From: Mariprofundus sp.
GTDB lineage: Bacteria > Pseudomonadota > Zetaproteobacteria > Mariprofundales > Mariprofundaceae
Assembly: GCA_021772775.1 (NCBI GenBank)
Contig: JAJFLH010000040.1
Coordinates: 35,408-99,407 of the forward strand
Length of the DNA stretch: 64,000 nt
Direction of reading: 5' to 3'
This document shows, one piece after another, positions 25,669-34,953 of the stretch (positions within the stretch are counted from its first letter, which is position 1; the number at the start of each line of letters is the position of its first letter). The translations under genes were made by a program, and so were the position numbers. The notes beneath the pieces are model-generated. The model saw only the letters and a program-made list of their open reading frames with translations. It had not been told where the DNA came from and searched no databases.

Positions 25669-26289
25669 TTATAACGCCTCAGGTAGATGGTGAAATGTCG
25701 GGATGTGATAGTCCCATTGGCCACCGGGTTCATGGGTGATCCATACGGTTTTACAGCCTAGTTGTTTGGCTATTTCCAGGTTGTCTGCCATATCATCAAC
25801 AACCAATGTTCGCTTCGGATCATAACCTTCCTGTTTAATCAGCATGGCTAAGGTTTGTTGGCATGGTTTGGGCAGGTATTGATTAAAGCGAATGTCATAG
25901 ATGGCTTCAAAATGGTGGCGAATACCCAGGGCCCCAAGGATACGTTCAGCATGTTCCTTGATCCCATTGGTATGAATAACTTTGCGCCCGGGCAAGCGAG
26001 CGAGGGCTGCATCCAGTTCCGCATCCTTTCTCAGTATCTCATGCGCATTGATATCATGTACATCATGCAGAAACGGTTCTGCCTCCATGCCGTGATGTAA
26101 CATCATGCCTCTGAGTGTAGTGCCGTACTCCTTCCAGTATTTCACACGCAGCCGATCAGCCTCTGCAAGATCGACGCCCAACTCTTGCGCTACAAATGCA
26201 GTCATGCGTTTGTCCATGCGTGCAAATACTCCGCTGTCGGCGGCATAGAGTGTGTTGTCGAGGTCAATTACAGCTAAATCAAAAGGCAT
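25669..26289 (-). CDS. Pyrimidine 5'-nucleotidase-like HAD hydrolase
   Basis: The 206-residue HAD-superfamily protein has motif I DLDNTLYAAD (residues about 9-18), motif II in the HTNG segment (about 110-113) and motif IV VVDDMADNLE (about 169-178). The arrangement and the cap sequence YWKEYGTTLRGMM are typical of the Sdt1/pyrimidine 5'-nucleotidase subfamily, which dephosphorylates UMP/CMP-like nucleotides. The substrate is inferred from the family. Confidence 0.85.
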   Translation of the reverse strand: MPFDLAVIDLDNTLYAADSGVFARMDKRMTAFVAQELGVDLAEADRLRVKYWKEYGTTLRGMMLHHGMEAEPFLHDVHDINAHEILRKDAELDAALARLPGRKVIHTNGIKEHAERILGALGIRHHFEAIYDIRFNQYLPKPCQQTLAMLIKQEGYDPKRTLVVDDMADNLEIAKQLGCKTVWITHEPGGQWDYHIPTFHHLPEAL

Positions 26290-26379
26290 GCAGGCATACT
26301 ACTAAGAATAGAGCTATTCAGTACACTTTATAACGTATAGAAAACTTTCATGGCAATTCAATGAATGGTCAGTTGAGTA

Positions 26380-26415
26380 TGAATAAAACAAGGGCCGGAC
26401 AAGTCCGGCCCTTGT
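26380..26415 (-). terminator. Strong rho-independent terminator
   Basis: ACAAGGGCCGGAC (26388-26400) pairs with GTCCGGCCCTTGT (26403-26415). On the minus strand the stem is followed by TTTATTC. It lies 18 bp past the stop of the secreted-protein gene at 26434-28227 and should end its transcript. Confidence 0.88.
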
Positions 26416-26433
26416 GATCTCGAAGTTATTCGA

Positions 26434-28227
26434 TCAGTTGATACTTGGTTGTTGTTGTGAAAGAACCATAGCTCGTTTTTGCAGTGTGGTGAGAGCAACC
26501 GTGCCATCTGTTGTTCCACCGAGTGCGGCAGCAATAGCAGCTAGGTTTGTTTTGAAGGCAGCCTGGGCAGCTTGCCTTTGTAGACCAGTAGGATTGCCCG
26601 CGGTTGTGCCATTGCCCGGATTGTAGATATCAAAGCGCAAAAACTCTGCAATCATGACATCTTCTTGCATGCCAAGCAGGGCTTCAAAACTGGCATTTCC
26701 AGTGCCGAAGTTAGTTGTTCGCAAACCGGTATTGCTATTTAACCAGGTCATATTGGCAGGTACTGGCACGGTGCTGCGTGTATAAGTAAGCGCGCCTCCT
26801 GCAATGACGTTGGTTGCAACGAAATTAACCGAGCCGGTTTGTGGGATGGGCCAGTTGACAGTAGCTCCACTAAAGTTTTGGTAGCTGCCAACATTACCAA
26901 GGCCAGCAACGAGGCTTAAATTACCAGCGATCGCTGTTGAAATATTATTACGCATGGCAGTGATTTCAGCCCCAGTAGAGGCAATCGAAGTTGAGAATGT
27001 AATAAAGGATGCGTTAAATGAGTAGTCGACCGCATTACGTACTCTGCTTAAAGCTGGGTTGAGCCCCTGTTGAATATTAGTCCAGGCAGGGCTGCCAGCG
27101 CCAGTCCATTGTGCAATACCTGCGGCAATTGGGCCTACAGTTTTATCCAGCCTTCCAGCTACATGAGCGACATCAATCGTTTCATTCATATCATGAGTCG
27201 CTGGATTTTCGAAGTAGTTGGCAAATAGAGTTTCATTAGCAGACATGCTTGTACCCAGTGCGGTTACGGCTGTATTAAACCGGGTAAGTTCGGCACCGGT
27301 TACACCTAAAGCTGTGAGGGCGGCTGTATAACGTTGTTGCACCTTTTTCACAGAGAGTCGGGTGCGGAAAGAGTTTACACCTTGTGTTAAGCTTGCTTGT
27401 ACAGAGGCAGTAATGGCTGCCAAAGCAGTTGCACCCGCGCCTGTATTTACTCTATCTCCGGCTGAATCAAAGCCTGCAAGAATGGTGTCCAGGTCAATGC
27501 TGCTAGCTGCTGCTGCATCGATGAATGCATCGCCAATCACACCGGCGGCTCTTGCCATATCAGCTGAAGCCTGAGCTGGCGTATCTACAGCACTCTTGAA
27601 TAGAGATGTGAAATTACTCAAGTCTGTGTTGGGCTGATTGCATACCAAATTATCTTTAAATGTGGTCATCTGAGCTGCCGTGACACCATTGGCCAGCATA
27701 TATGCTTCCATACCATTCTGGATGCCTTCACGCCCGAGAATCGCGATATTGCTAATATCCGAAGCGGTGAGTTGATCGGTTCGTGTAAACAGTAAACCAA
27801 ATGCAACAACCATTGGATTGTCAGAGCCGATCAGTGCTCCTGCGGCTACAATACCCTCGGCCTGTTTGGTTGAGATACCATTCGCCCCCAGCGTGTTGGT
27901 GCTACCAGCTGGCGGTGCAGGTGAGAAGGAACGACGCACAACAGTTGCCGGATCGGCTGTTGTGGTAATCTTAATAGATAAGAAGTTTGTTGTAGGGCAG
28001 TTGGGTACACTGGCGAAGCTGAAAGCAATTCTTGCATTGGCATCTGCTACAGCTGTTGTTGTTGCCACTGCACTGCTTGTGCCATCACTCAGCATCTTTT
28101 CCAGAGTAATCGTATACTCCGTTCCGACTACGAGAGGTGCAGCTATCAGGTTGCTAGGGTTGCCTATAAATATTGATGTAATCATCATGCAAAAAGCAGG
28201 CATGAGACGTGATAAATTCGAATGCAT
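26434..28227 (-). CDS. Secreted protein of unknown function
   Basis: I do not recognise this 597-residue protein. It has a plausible N-terminal signal region (hydrophobic residues about 9-22) and a possible cleavage site near residue 30. The mature part is rich in Ala, Thr, Asn and Ser with few charges. An early beta-type segment (TEYTITLEKMLSDG) is followed by long Ala-rich helical stretches. It contains only one or two cysteines after the signal. It is preceded by a 43-residue lipoprotein gene in the same direction and followed by a strong terminator, so the two form a small operon. Export to the periplasm or surface is inferred from composition. Confidence 0.7.
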   Translation of the reverse strand: MHSNLSRLMPAFCMMITSIFIGNPSNLIAAPLVVGTEYTITLEKMLSDGTSSAVATTTAVADANARIAFSFASVPNCPTTNFLSIKITTTADPATVVRRSFSPAPPAGSTNTLGANGISTKQAEGIVAAGALIGSDNPMVVAFGLLFTRTDQLTASDISNIAILGREGIQNGMEAYMLANGVTAAQMTTFKDNLVCNQPNTDLSNFTSLFKSAVDTPAQASADMARAAGVIGDAFIDAAAASSIDLDTILAGFDSAGDRVNTGAGATALAAITASVQASLTQGVNSFRTRLSVKKVQQRYTAALTALGVTGAELTRFNTAVTALGTSMSANETLFANYFENPATHDMNETIDVAHVAGRLDKTVGPIAAGIAQWTGAGSPAWTNIQQGLNPALSRVRNAVDYSFNASFITFSTSIASTGAEITAMRNNISTAIAGNLSLVAGLGNVGSYQNFSGATVNWPIPQTGSVNFVATNVIAGGALTYTRSTVPVPANMTWLNSNTGLRTTNFGTGNASFEALLGMQEDVMIAEFLRFDIYNPGNGTTAGNPTGLQRQAAQAAFKTNLAAIAAALGGTTDGTVALTTLQKRAMVLSQQQPSIN

Positions 28228-28287
28228 ATTTTCTCCTTTTATGAATTAATGAATCGAGAGTGTGATTAGAAAAGAGTTGTAGGCTGC

Positions 28288-28419
28288 TTAAGCGCCACTG
28301 CCTGTAACTGTGCCACTACCAGCTGGAGTAGCTGCTGTGCCACTACCTCCACAGGAGGCCAAGCCTAAAGTTAGTGATAACACTACTAATACCCCTGCAA
28401 GTAATTTAATGATTTTCAT
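28288..28419 (-). CDS. 43-residue lipoprotein
   Basis: A short frame starts at the ATG at 28419 and encodes a hydrophobic type II signal peptide with lipobox LASC (Cys at residue 23), followed by only 20 residues, mostly Gly, Ser, Thr and Ala (GGSGTAATPAGSG). A perfect AGGAGG ribosome binding site precedes the start. The 60-bp gap to the secreted-protein gene and shared direction suggest one operon. The short mature part has no fold of its own and could be a membrane anchor or a lysis-type peptide. No function can be assigned. Confidence 0.8.
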   Translation of the reverse strand: MKIIKLLAGVLVVLSLTLGLASCGGSGTAATPAGSGTVTGSGA

Positions 28420-28610
28420 ATTGAAACCTCCTGAGGTTGTTATTTTATGGAGCTCATTCTGGTGAGTCGCTGAACCAAGTCACTATAGGGGAAGTATAAA
28501 TAAAATGCATCCTCTTTTTTGTTTTGGAAAGGGAGGAGATAAGTTTCTGTGAGACCATGATGATAGTATTATGCATGCTATGTCGCTGCGGTTAGATTAC
28601 AGCAGAAAGG

Positions 28611-29003
28611 GTGATGGGGGGGGATATGACTGATTGTTGTTCTATTGTGGTGGGTGTGAACGCAGAATATTCTGAAGAGCACTCTGAGCCTGAAAATCAG
28701 CGCTTTGTGTTTGTCTATCATATCAAGATTCGTAATGTGGGAGATCAGGCTGCCCAGTTGCTCTCGCGGCATTGGCTTATTACAGATGGCAACGGCAGGC
28801 TCGAAGAGGTGATGGGCGATGGTGTGATAGGTGAACAACCGGTTATTTTACCCGGCAAGACACACCAGTATGAGAGTTTCTGTGTACTGAAAACAAGTGT
28901 AGGTTATATGCAGGGAAGTTATAAAATGTTGTATAAAGATGGTGAAGCATTTGATGCACCAGTGGCTGCGTTTACATTGGCCGCTCCTGGTGCGCTGAAC
29001 TGA
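28611..29003 (+). CDS. apaG: ApaG protein
   Basis: The protein matches ApaG over its full length, with the FVFVYHIKIRNVGDQAAQLLSRHWLITDGNGR segment in two parts and the glycine-rich GDGVIGEQPVILPG and GYMQGSY. It forms a fibronectin-like beta sandwich. Family members are linked to Co2+/Mg2+ homeostasis and Ap4A metabolism, but the mechanism is unknown. The frame opens with GTG at 28611; the in-frame ATG at 28626 gives the usual 125-residue length and may be the true start. Confidence 0.92.
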   Translation: MMGGDMTDCCSIVVGVNAEYSEEHSEPENQRFVFVYHIKIRNVGDQAAQLLSRHWLITDGNGRLEEVMGDGVIGEQPVILPGKTHQYESFCVLKTSVGYMQGSYKMLYKDGEAFDAPVAAFTLAAPGALN

Positions 29004-29004
29004 A

Positions 29005-29664
29005 TTGAATAAAGTGAATCACCCCGTTTTATATAGTTTTAGACGTTGCCCTTATGCGATGCGGGCACGCATGGCTCTGTATCATGCCGGTATCCAGTGT
29101 GAAGTGCGGGAAGTGTCACTCAGAGAAAAGCCTGCCGAGCTATTGGCGATTTCAGCTAAAGCTACGGTGCCGGTGTTGCAGCTCTCTGATGGCAGGGTAA
29201 TTGATGAGAGTCTGGATATTATGCACTGGGCCCTGGCAGAAAATGATGCGTGGTTGGACACCGATCACGATGCAATGGCTGATTTGATTCAACAGAATGA
29301 TTGTGAGTTTAAATATCATCTCGATCGGTATAAATATCCGCAAAGATATACGGGTACAAATGATGGGCTGGGTGAAGCGTATCATTTCGCAGCAGCCTGT
29401 GACTTTTTGTCTCAGCTTGAAGAGCGCTTAACAGTGTCTGTTTTCCTGTTTGGAGAATCTTCCTCTATGGCCGATGTCGCGATCTTCCCATTTGTTCGTC
29501 AATTTGCTGCGGTCAATTCGGATCGTTTTGACTCTTTAGCTTTTAGTCGCTTAATAATATGGTTGAACTATTGGCTGAGTGATGCTGCTTTTCAGCAGGT
29601 TATGTTGAAACATAAAGCCTGGGAGCTAGATAATAAGCCGGTATTCCTCCTGGCGAACGATTAA
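29005..29664 (+). CDS. Glutathione S-transferase family protein
   Basis: The protein of about 219 residues has an N-terminal thioredoxin-like domain with YSFRRCPYAMRARMAL (about 8-23) and the cis-proline segment ATVPVLQL. A helical GST C-terminal domain follows. The CPYA motif resembles Cys-type (omega or beta-like) GSTs that reduce mixed disulfides. It begins immediately after apaG at a TTG; a GTG nine bases on (29014) is an alternative start. It is probably co-transcribed with apaG. Confidence 0.85.
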   Translation: MNKVNHPVLYSFRRCPYAMRARMALYHAGIQCEVREVSLREKPAELLAISAKATVPVLQLSDGRVIDESLDIMHWALAENDAWLDTDHDAMADLIQQNDCEFKYHLDRYKYPQRYTGTNDGLGEAYHFAAACDFLSQLEERLTVSVFLFGESSSMADVAIFPFVRQFAAVNSDRFDSLAFSRLIIWLNYWLSDAAFQQVMLKHKAWELDNKPVFLLAND

Positions 29665-29707
29665 GCTCTAATAGAGACTCTCCCTGATAAGTGGATGTTC
29701 CACTATC

Positions 29708-29750
29708 TTGACACTATATAAAAAAATTTGATACCGACCGTCCGGTCTGT
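29708..29750 (+). promoter_or_regulatory. Promoter overlapped by TetR-type operator
   Basis: TTGACA (29708-29713) is followed at about 17 bases by a poor -10 box (GATACC). Overlapping the -10 is the palindrome ACCGACCGTCCGGTCTGT (29733-29750), whose halves GACCG and CGGTC are typical of TetR-family operators. The TetR gene starts 38 bp downstream, so autorepression of this operon is likely. Confidence 0.7.
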
Positions 29751-29787
29751 CATGCTTTAGGATCTGTAAAAGGTGCGGTGAGGTGAT

Positions 29788-30396
29788 ATGAAATCTAAAG
29801 CTACTGCTGAAATTACGCGGCAAAAAATATTAGATATTGCAGCCGAAGAGATTCATCTGTGCGGATTTCAAGCATGCAATATCAGTGCGATTATCAATAA
29901 AGCAGGTATCTCCAAGGGTGCTTTGTATCATCATTTTGAGAATAAACAGGCCCTGGGCTATGCAGTGGTGGATGAGGTGTTTGCACCAAAAATGATAGCG
30001 ATGTGGAAGCCAGTTTTCAGCTCCGATGATCCGATAGCGGCGATGACTTCGCTGTTTCGAGAAGCGCTGAACTGGACTGACTGTGAGTGCATTTCAAGAG
30101 GCTGTCCGATGAATAATCTGGCTCAGGAGATGTCACAGGTTGATGAGGGCTTTCGCTTGCGTATCAATGATGCGATGTGTCGTTGGCAGAATGGTATTGA
30201 ACTTTCATTGCAGCGTGGCCAGGCCAATGGATATGTGAAGCCTGAGATTAATGCCAAACAGACAGCGATCTTTTTAATTGCCAGCATTGAAGGTGGTTAT
30301 GGCTTGGCAAAAAATGCTCAGGATATCGGGATACTCTCAGCCTGTGTCACTGGTTTGATCGCTTATTTAGAAACGGTTGTTGGGAGCAGAGCATGA
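29788..30396 (+). CDS. TetR-family transcriptional regulator
   Basis: The 202-residue protein has an N-terminal TetR DNA-binding domain with KILDIAAEEIHLCGFQACNI, then the recognition helix GISKGALYHHFENKQALGY (about 45-63). The C-terminal domain has cysteines at CECISRGC that resemble those in TetR repressors responding to reactive compounds. It heads an operon with an RND-family exporter, a LolA-like protein and an outer-membrane protein. Its stop overlaps the ATG of the exporter gene. Confidence 0.92.
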   Translation: MKSKATAEITRQKILDIAAEEIHLCGFQACNISAIINKAGISKGALYHHFENKQALGYAVVDEVFAPKMIAMWKPVFSSDDPIAAMTSLFREALNWTDCECISRGCPMNNLAQEMSQVDEGFRLRINDAMCRWQNGIELSLQRGQANGYVKPEINAKQTAIFLIASIEGGYGLAKNAQDIGILSACVTGLIAYLETVVGSRA

Positions 30397-32708
30397 ATAG
30401 TGGTCATGATTGGGCAGAAACCTATGCAACGTGGATCATACGCTGGCGATGGCCAGTTATGTTTATGGCGATTCTGCTGGGTTTTGCAGCCGCAAGTGGG
30501 GGGCGATTTTTAGTCTTTAATACCGATTACCGTGTTTTTTTTAGTGATGATAATCCTCAGCTTATCGCTTTTGAAGAGCTGCAACGCACCTACACCAAAA
30601 TCGATAATATCCAGTTTGTTGTTGAAGCGCTGAATGGAGATACGATCACACCTGATGTGTTGGGGGTGGTGGAAAAGCTCACTGAAAAAGCTTGGTTGTT
30701 ACCCTTTGCTCTGCGGGTGGATTCGGTCACCAATTTTCAGCACACCAAGGCGGTTGAGGATGATCTGATGGTTGCTGATCTGGTTGAAGGGGCCGATAAG
30801 TTATCGCCTGAACAGTTGGAGTATGTGCGCAATGTGGCGCAGCATGAACCAGCTTTGAAGCGCATGATGATCTCATCGGATAGTGCGGTGATGGGCATAA
30901 ATGTAACCTTTCAGATGCCAGAAAAAGAGATGGATGAAGTCCCCAAAGTAGTAGCGGCGTCACGCGCTTTGGCCAGTGAGATTGAGGCGAAATATCCGGT
31001 CAAGATCTATCTCAATGGCATGGTGATGATGAATAATGCATTCATGGAGTCGAGCCTTGGTGATATGGGGACACTCGTACCAGCCATGTATCTGATCATT
31101 ATTCTGGTGATGCTGTTTCTGGTGCGTTCGGTTACGGCTACTATTGCAACAGTCATGGTGATCTTCTTCTCTGTCATGACAGGGATGGGGCTGGCGGGCT
31201 GGATGGGGATTAAATTAACGCCACCATCGTCTGCTGCTACCACGATTATTATGACTCTGGCAGTGGCAGATTCGATTCATATTATTATCTCTATGCTGGC
31301 CGGTATGCGGCAGGGTATGGAAAAGAATCTGGCTATTATTGATAGTCTTCGCATCAATTTTATGCCGGTGTTTTTGACCAGTATTACAACCGCTATTGGT
31401 TTTCTATCGATGAATGCCAGTGACTCCCCGCCATTTCATGATCTGGGTAATATCACTGCGATGGGGGTGATGGCAGCTTTCTTTTTCTCAATTACCCTGC
31501 TGCCAGTTCTGTTGGCCCTATTGCCAATCAAAGCGAGGAGAGGGACCTCCTTTCTGGGCAGACGCATGGACGCTTTTGCGGATATGGTTGTTGCCAATCA
31601 GCGCATCGTATTGATTGCATCTGTGGCGATCACTGTGGTGGTGTTGGCCATGATTCCACGCAATGAACTCAATGAGAATTTCGTGAAATATTTTGATACC
31701 AGCACAACCTATAGAGCCGATGTGGATTTCACGGCGGCACATCTGACCGGCATGTATCAGCTGCAATATTCATTACCCTCGGGTGAAAGCAATGGTGTGA
31801 GTGACCCTGTCTATCTGAATCGCGCCAAAGCGTTTGTCGATTGGCTGCGGGTGCAGCCGGAGGTGCAACATGTGCGCTCGATTACCGATACTTTTCAGCG
31901 CCTGAACATGAATCTACACGGCGATGATCCAGTCTGGTATAAAATGCCCGAACAGCGTGATCTGGCGGCCCAGTATCTGCTGCTCTATGAGCTCTCTCTG
32001 CCCTATGGATTGGATATGAATAATCAGCTGGATGTGGATAAATCATCCATGCAGATCGTTGCGACACTGGAAAACCTGAGTACACGTGAACTGCGTGAAA
32101 TGACCCAACGTGGTGAGCAGTGGCTGAAAAATCATGCCCCAACTATGCAGGCGACAGGTATTGGTCCGGCCATCATGTTTGCCTACATCAGTGAACGCAA
32201 TATCAAGAGTATGTTGTGGGCGACATTGATTGCATTGATACTGATTTCGGTACTGGTTGGCATTTCCCTGCGCAGTTTTAAGCTTGGTGTGGTGAGTCTG
32301 TTGCCCAATCTACTGCCGGCAGGTCTGGCGTTTGGGTTGTGGGGGCTGCTGGTTGGAGAGGTGAATATGGCAGCAGCCATGGTGACCGGCATGTCATTGG
32401 GTATTGTGGTGGATGATACCATACATTTTTTGAGTAAATACATACGCGCCAGACGAGAGAAGGGCATGGATGCGGAAGCTGCGGTGCACTATGCTTTTTC
32501 AACAGTGGGTGTAGCTATTGTGGTGACATCAATCATTTTGCTGGCTGGGTTCATGATTCTGGCGCAATCGACATTTGCGTTGAATTCACAAATGGCGCTG
32601 TTGACATCAATTGCTATTGTCATGGCTCTGGTTGCCGACTTTTTATTGCTACCAGTGCTGTTGATGCGTATCGATAAAAAAAGGGAAGCAGTGCCGAGCG
32701 AAGCTTGA
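30393..32708 (+). CDS. RND/MMPL-family exporter
   Basis: The 771-residue membrane protein has two halves, each with one transmembrane helix, a large periplasmic loop and a block of five helices. Examples are VPAMYLIIILVMLFLV followed by TMTLAVADS-type helices in the first half and GMSLGIVVDDTIHF in the second. This is the two-fold RND layout of the MMPL/HpnN-like type, shorter than HAE1 pumps. Such proteins move hydrophobic compounds or lipids. Association with a LolA-like protein and a beta-barrel in one operon points to lipid or lipophilic-compound transfer to the outer membrane; that is inference. Confidence 0.88.
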   Translation: MNSGHDWAETYATWIIRWRWPVMFMAILLGFAAASGGRFLVFNTDYRVFFSDDNPQLIAFEELQRTYTKIDNIQFVVEALNGDTITPDVLGVVEKLTEKAWLLPFALRVDSVTNFQHTKAVEDDLMVADLVEGADKLSPEQLEYVRNVAQHEPALKRMMISSDSAVMGINVTFQMPEKEMDEVPKVVAASRALASEIEAKYPVKIYLNGMVMMNNAFMESSLGDMGTLVPAMYLIIILVMLFLVRSVTATIATVMVIFFSVMTGMGLAGWMGIKLTPPSSAATTIIMTLAVADSIHIIISMLAGMRQGMEKNLAIIDSLRINFMPVFLTSITTAIGFLSMNASDSPPFHDLGNITAMGVMAAFFFSITLLPVLLALLPIKARRGTSFLGRRMDAFADMVVANQRIVLIASVAITVVVLAMIPRNELNENFVKYFDTSTTYRADVDFTAAHLTGMYQLQYSLPSGESNGVSDPVYLNRAKAFVDWLRVQPEVQHVRSITDTFQRLNMNLHGDDPVWYKMPEQRDLAAQYLLLYELSLPYGLDMNNQLDVDKSSMQIVATLENLSTRELREMTQRGEQWLKNHAPTMQATGIGPAIMFAYISERNIKSMLWATLIALILISVLVGISLRSFKLGVVSLLPNLLPAGLAFGLWGLLVGEVNMAAAMVTGMSLGIVVDDTIHFLSKYIRARREKGMDAEAAVHYAFSTVGVAIVVTSIILLAGFMILAQSTFALNSQMALLTSIAIVMALVADFLLLPVLLMRIDKKREAVPSEA

Positions 32709-32740
32709 TTTAATACCTTATGAGACGAGAGGAGATAAGC

Positions 32741-33556
32741 ATGAGAACAAAAAGAGACAGATTGTTCTGGTTATTAAATGGAGCAGCGATTTGCCTAAGC
32801 ATTGGCATGCTTGTTTCATCTGCTGCATGGGCTGATGAAACATCAGAGCGCGGTCTGCAGATCGCTACAGAAGCTGACAAACGCGATCAGGGTTTTGGCG
32901 ATTTCAAGGTGTCACTGGAGATGGTGTTGCGCAACCGACATGGGCAGCAGACCACACGATTAATGCGTAATACCACCCGTGAACAAGCAGACGATGGTGA
33001 TAAAACATTGATCGTGTTTGATAATCCACGCGATGTGAAGGGCACTGCTTTTCTATCGCATACCCACAAAGCCGATGCCGATGATCAATGGCTGTTTCTG
33101 CCGGCTCTTAAACGAGTGAAGCGCATCTCATCCAGTAATAAATCAGGCCCGTTTATGGGTAGTGAGTTTGCTTATGAAGATATTGCATCTCAGGAGCTGG
33201 AGAAATATAGCTATAACTATATCGGTGACGAGCAGTTTGAGGGGCGTGATCATTTCAAAGTTGAACTATTTCCAACCAATGCAAAGTCCGGTTATCATCG
33301 CCAGATTGTCTGGTTTGATAAAACTGAATACAGGGTCTGGAAAATCGACTTTTATGATCGTAAAAACAGCCTGCTAAAAACACTGACTTATAAAAAATAT
33401 CATCAGTATCTGGATAAATATTGGCGCGCCGAGACCATGCATATGGTCAACCATCAGACCGGCAAATCTACCACGCTCTCATTCACTGGTTATCAGTTTG
33501 AGATCGGTACGACAGATAGTGATTTCACCTCAATCCGACTAAAAAGAGCCCGGTGA
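32741..33556 (+). CDS. LolA-like outer-membrane lipoprotein-sorting protein
   Basis: The protein has a signal peptide (hydrophobic residues about 12-30, cleavage after SAAWA) and a domain of the outer-membrane lipoprotein-sorting type that commonly accompanies MMPL/RND exporters, with QWLFLPALKRVKRISSSNK and SEFAYEDI as landmarks. It would form a periplasmic half-barrel that binds lipid or lipoprotein. The ATG at 32741, after GAGGAGA, is preferred over the upstream ATG at 32720. The stop overlaps the GTG start of the next gene. Confidence 0.82.
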   Translation: MRTKRDRLFWLLNGAAICLSIGMLVSSAAWADETSERGLQIATEADKRDQGFGDFKVSLEMVLRNRHGQQTTRLMRNTTREQADDGDKTLIVFDNPRDVKGTAFLSHTHKADADDQWLFLPALKRVKRISSSNKSGPFMGSEFAYEDIASQELEKYSYNYIGDEQFEGRDHFKVELFPTNAKSGYHRQIVWFDKTEYRVWKIDFYDRKNSLLKTLTYKKYHQYLDKYWRAETMHMVNHQTGKSTTLSFTGYQFEIGTTDSDFTSIRLKRAR

Positions 33557-34773
33557 ACACTCGTTTAACAATTAGAGCTGCTGCCTTTGTTGGGCTGGTA
33601 GTTTTTTTAACAGTGCCAGCTTTAAGTCAGGCGGGTGATTGGGATATCGCCGGTCAGGCATCACTTGAGCTGCGCTACTTCCCCTATACCAAAGCCTATG
33701 CCAGCCAGAAAAATATCACGGCTTCGCCATCGGGTACGTTAATGCCGGAGATTGTCTATGAGTGGGGTGGTGGCAATGATCGTCTCACTTTGACCCCATT
33801 TGCACGCTTTGATGCCGATGACAAACATCGCACACACGCAGATATTCGCGAAGCCAATTGGCTGCATGTTGGTTCGAACTGGGATGTGGTGGTTGGTATT
33901 GGCAAGGTATTTTGGGGGGTGACGGAATCGGCTCACCTGGTTGATATCGTTAACCAGACCGATGCACTTGAAGATATATCCGGTGAAGAGAAGCTCGGCC
34001 AACCGATGCTGAATTTTACTATTGAAGAAGAGTGGGGCGTGTTGAACCTGATCGGGCTGCCCGGTTTTCGCCCACGCGCTTTCAGCTCAGACAATGCCCG
34101 TCTGCATGGCCCACTAGCGACAACTACAGATGCAACCTATGAATCCGGCAAGGGCAAACGTCATATCGATTGGGCTCTACGCTGGTCTCATGTTTTTGGT
34201 GATGTAGATGTCGCTATCTCCCACTTTCAGGGCACCAGCCGTGATCCTTTGATGCAGATTCAAAATAGGTGGGGGGCGCCTGTCATTGTCCCCCACTACA
34301 ATCAGATCGGGCAGACAGGATTAGAGTTACAATACACTTCAGAGAATACCCTGTGGAAAGCTGAGACCATCACCCGTTCAGGCCATGGTAAACGCTTCTA
34401 TGCCACCGCAGCAGGCTTTGAACATAGCTTTTATGATGTTGCAGGCAGTGGTGGTGATATTGGGTTATTGATGGAGTATCTCAGTGATAACCGTGATCCG
34501 GCTTTTGCCCCCGCTAGCGGAGCAGACAATGATCTCTTTGTCGGCGCACGCTTTGTCCTCAACGATACTCAGGACACCACCGCTTTGATGGGGGGGGCCT
34601 ATGATCTGCAACAGAAAACAGTGTTTCTCAATTTCGAAGCCGAACGCCGTATCACCGATCACCTCAAAGCCCAGATCAACGGTCGCTTTTTCCTCAACGT
34701 CCCGGACACCGACCCCTTAGCCCTAGTGCGCAACGACGACTACATTGAAGCCAAACTCAACTGGTTTTTCTAA
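33553..34773 (+). CDS. Outer-membrane beta-barrel-like protein of RND operon
   Basis: The 406-residue protein starts at a GTG overlapping the previous stop. It has a signal peptide ending near LSQAG, then alternating amphipathic strands with many aromatic residues. It ends in AKLNWFF, the terminal-phenylalanine signature of outer-membrane barrels. I do not recognise a named family with certainty. Its place at the end of a TetR-RND-LolA-like operon suggests a receptor or pore for the same cargo. Confidence 0.7.
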   Translation: MNTRLTIRAAAFVGLVVFLTVPALSQAGDWDIAGQASLELRYFPYTKAYASQKNITASPSGTLMPEIVYEWGGGNDRLTLTPFARFDADDKHRTHADIREANWLHVGSNWDVVVGIGKVFWGVTESAHLVDIVNQTDALEDISGEEKLGQPMLNFTIEEEWGVLNLIGLPGFRPRAFSSDNARLHGPLATTTDATYESGKGKRHIDWALRWSHVFGDVDVAISHFQGTSRDPLMQIQNRWGAPVIVPHYNQIGQTGLELQYTSENTLWKAETITRSGHGKRFYATAAGFEHSFYDVAGSGGDIGLLMEYLSDNRDPAFAPASGADNDLFVGARFVLNDTQDTTALMGGAYDLQQKTVFLNFEAERRITDHLKAQINGRFFLNVPDTDPLALVRNDDYIEAKLNWFF

Positions 34774-34953
34774 ACTGATTCATCTGATGAAACGATTTTA
34801 CAGTGCTGTGGGGTGGTGCGCTTCAATGAAGCAGCTAGCGTTTTCTTTGCCTCTCTCCAACCAGCTTGCGAACCACTCATTAACACTAGAATTACTGAGC
34901 GATGATAGATTTATGCATTGGCAGTGAGCGATATCAATCTATAATGCGCCAAT

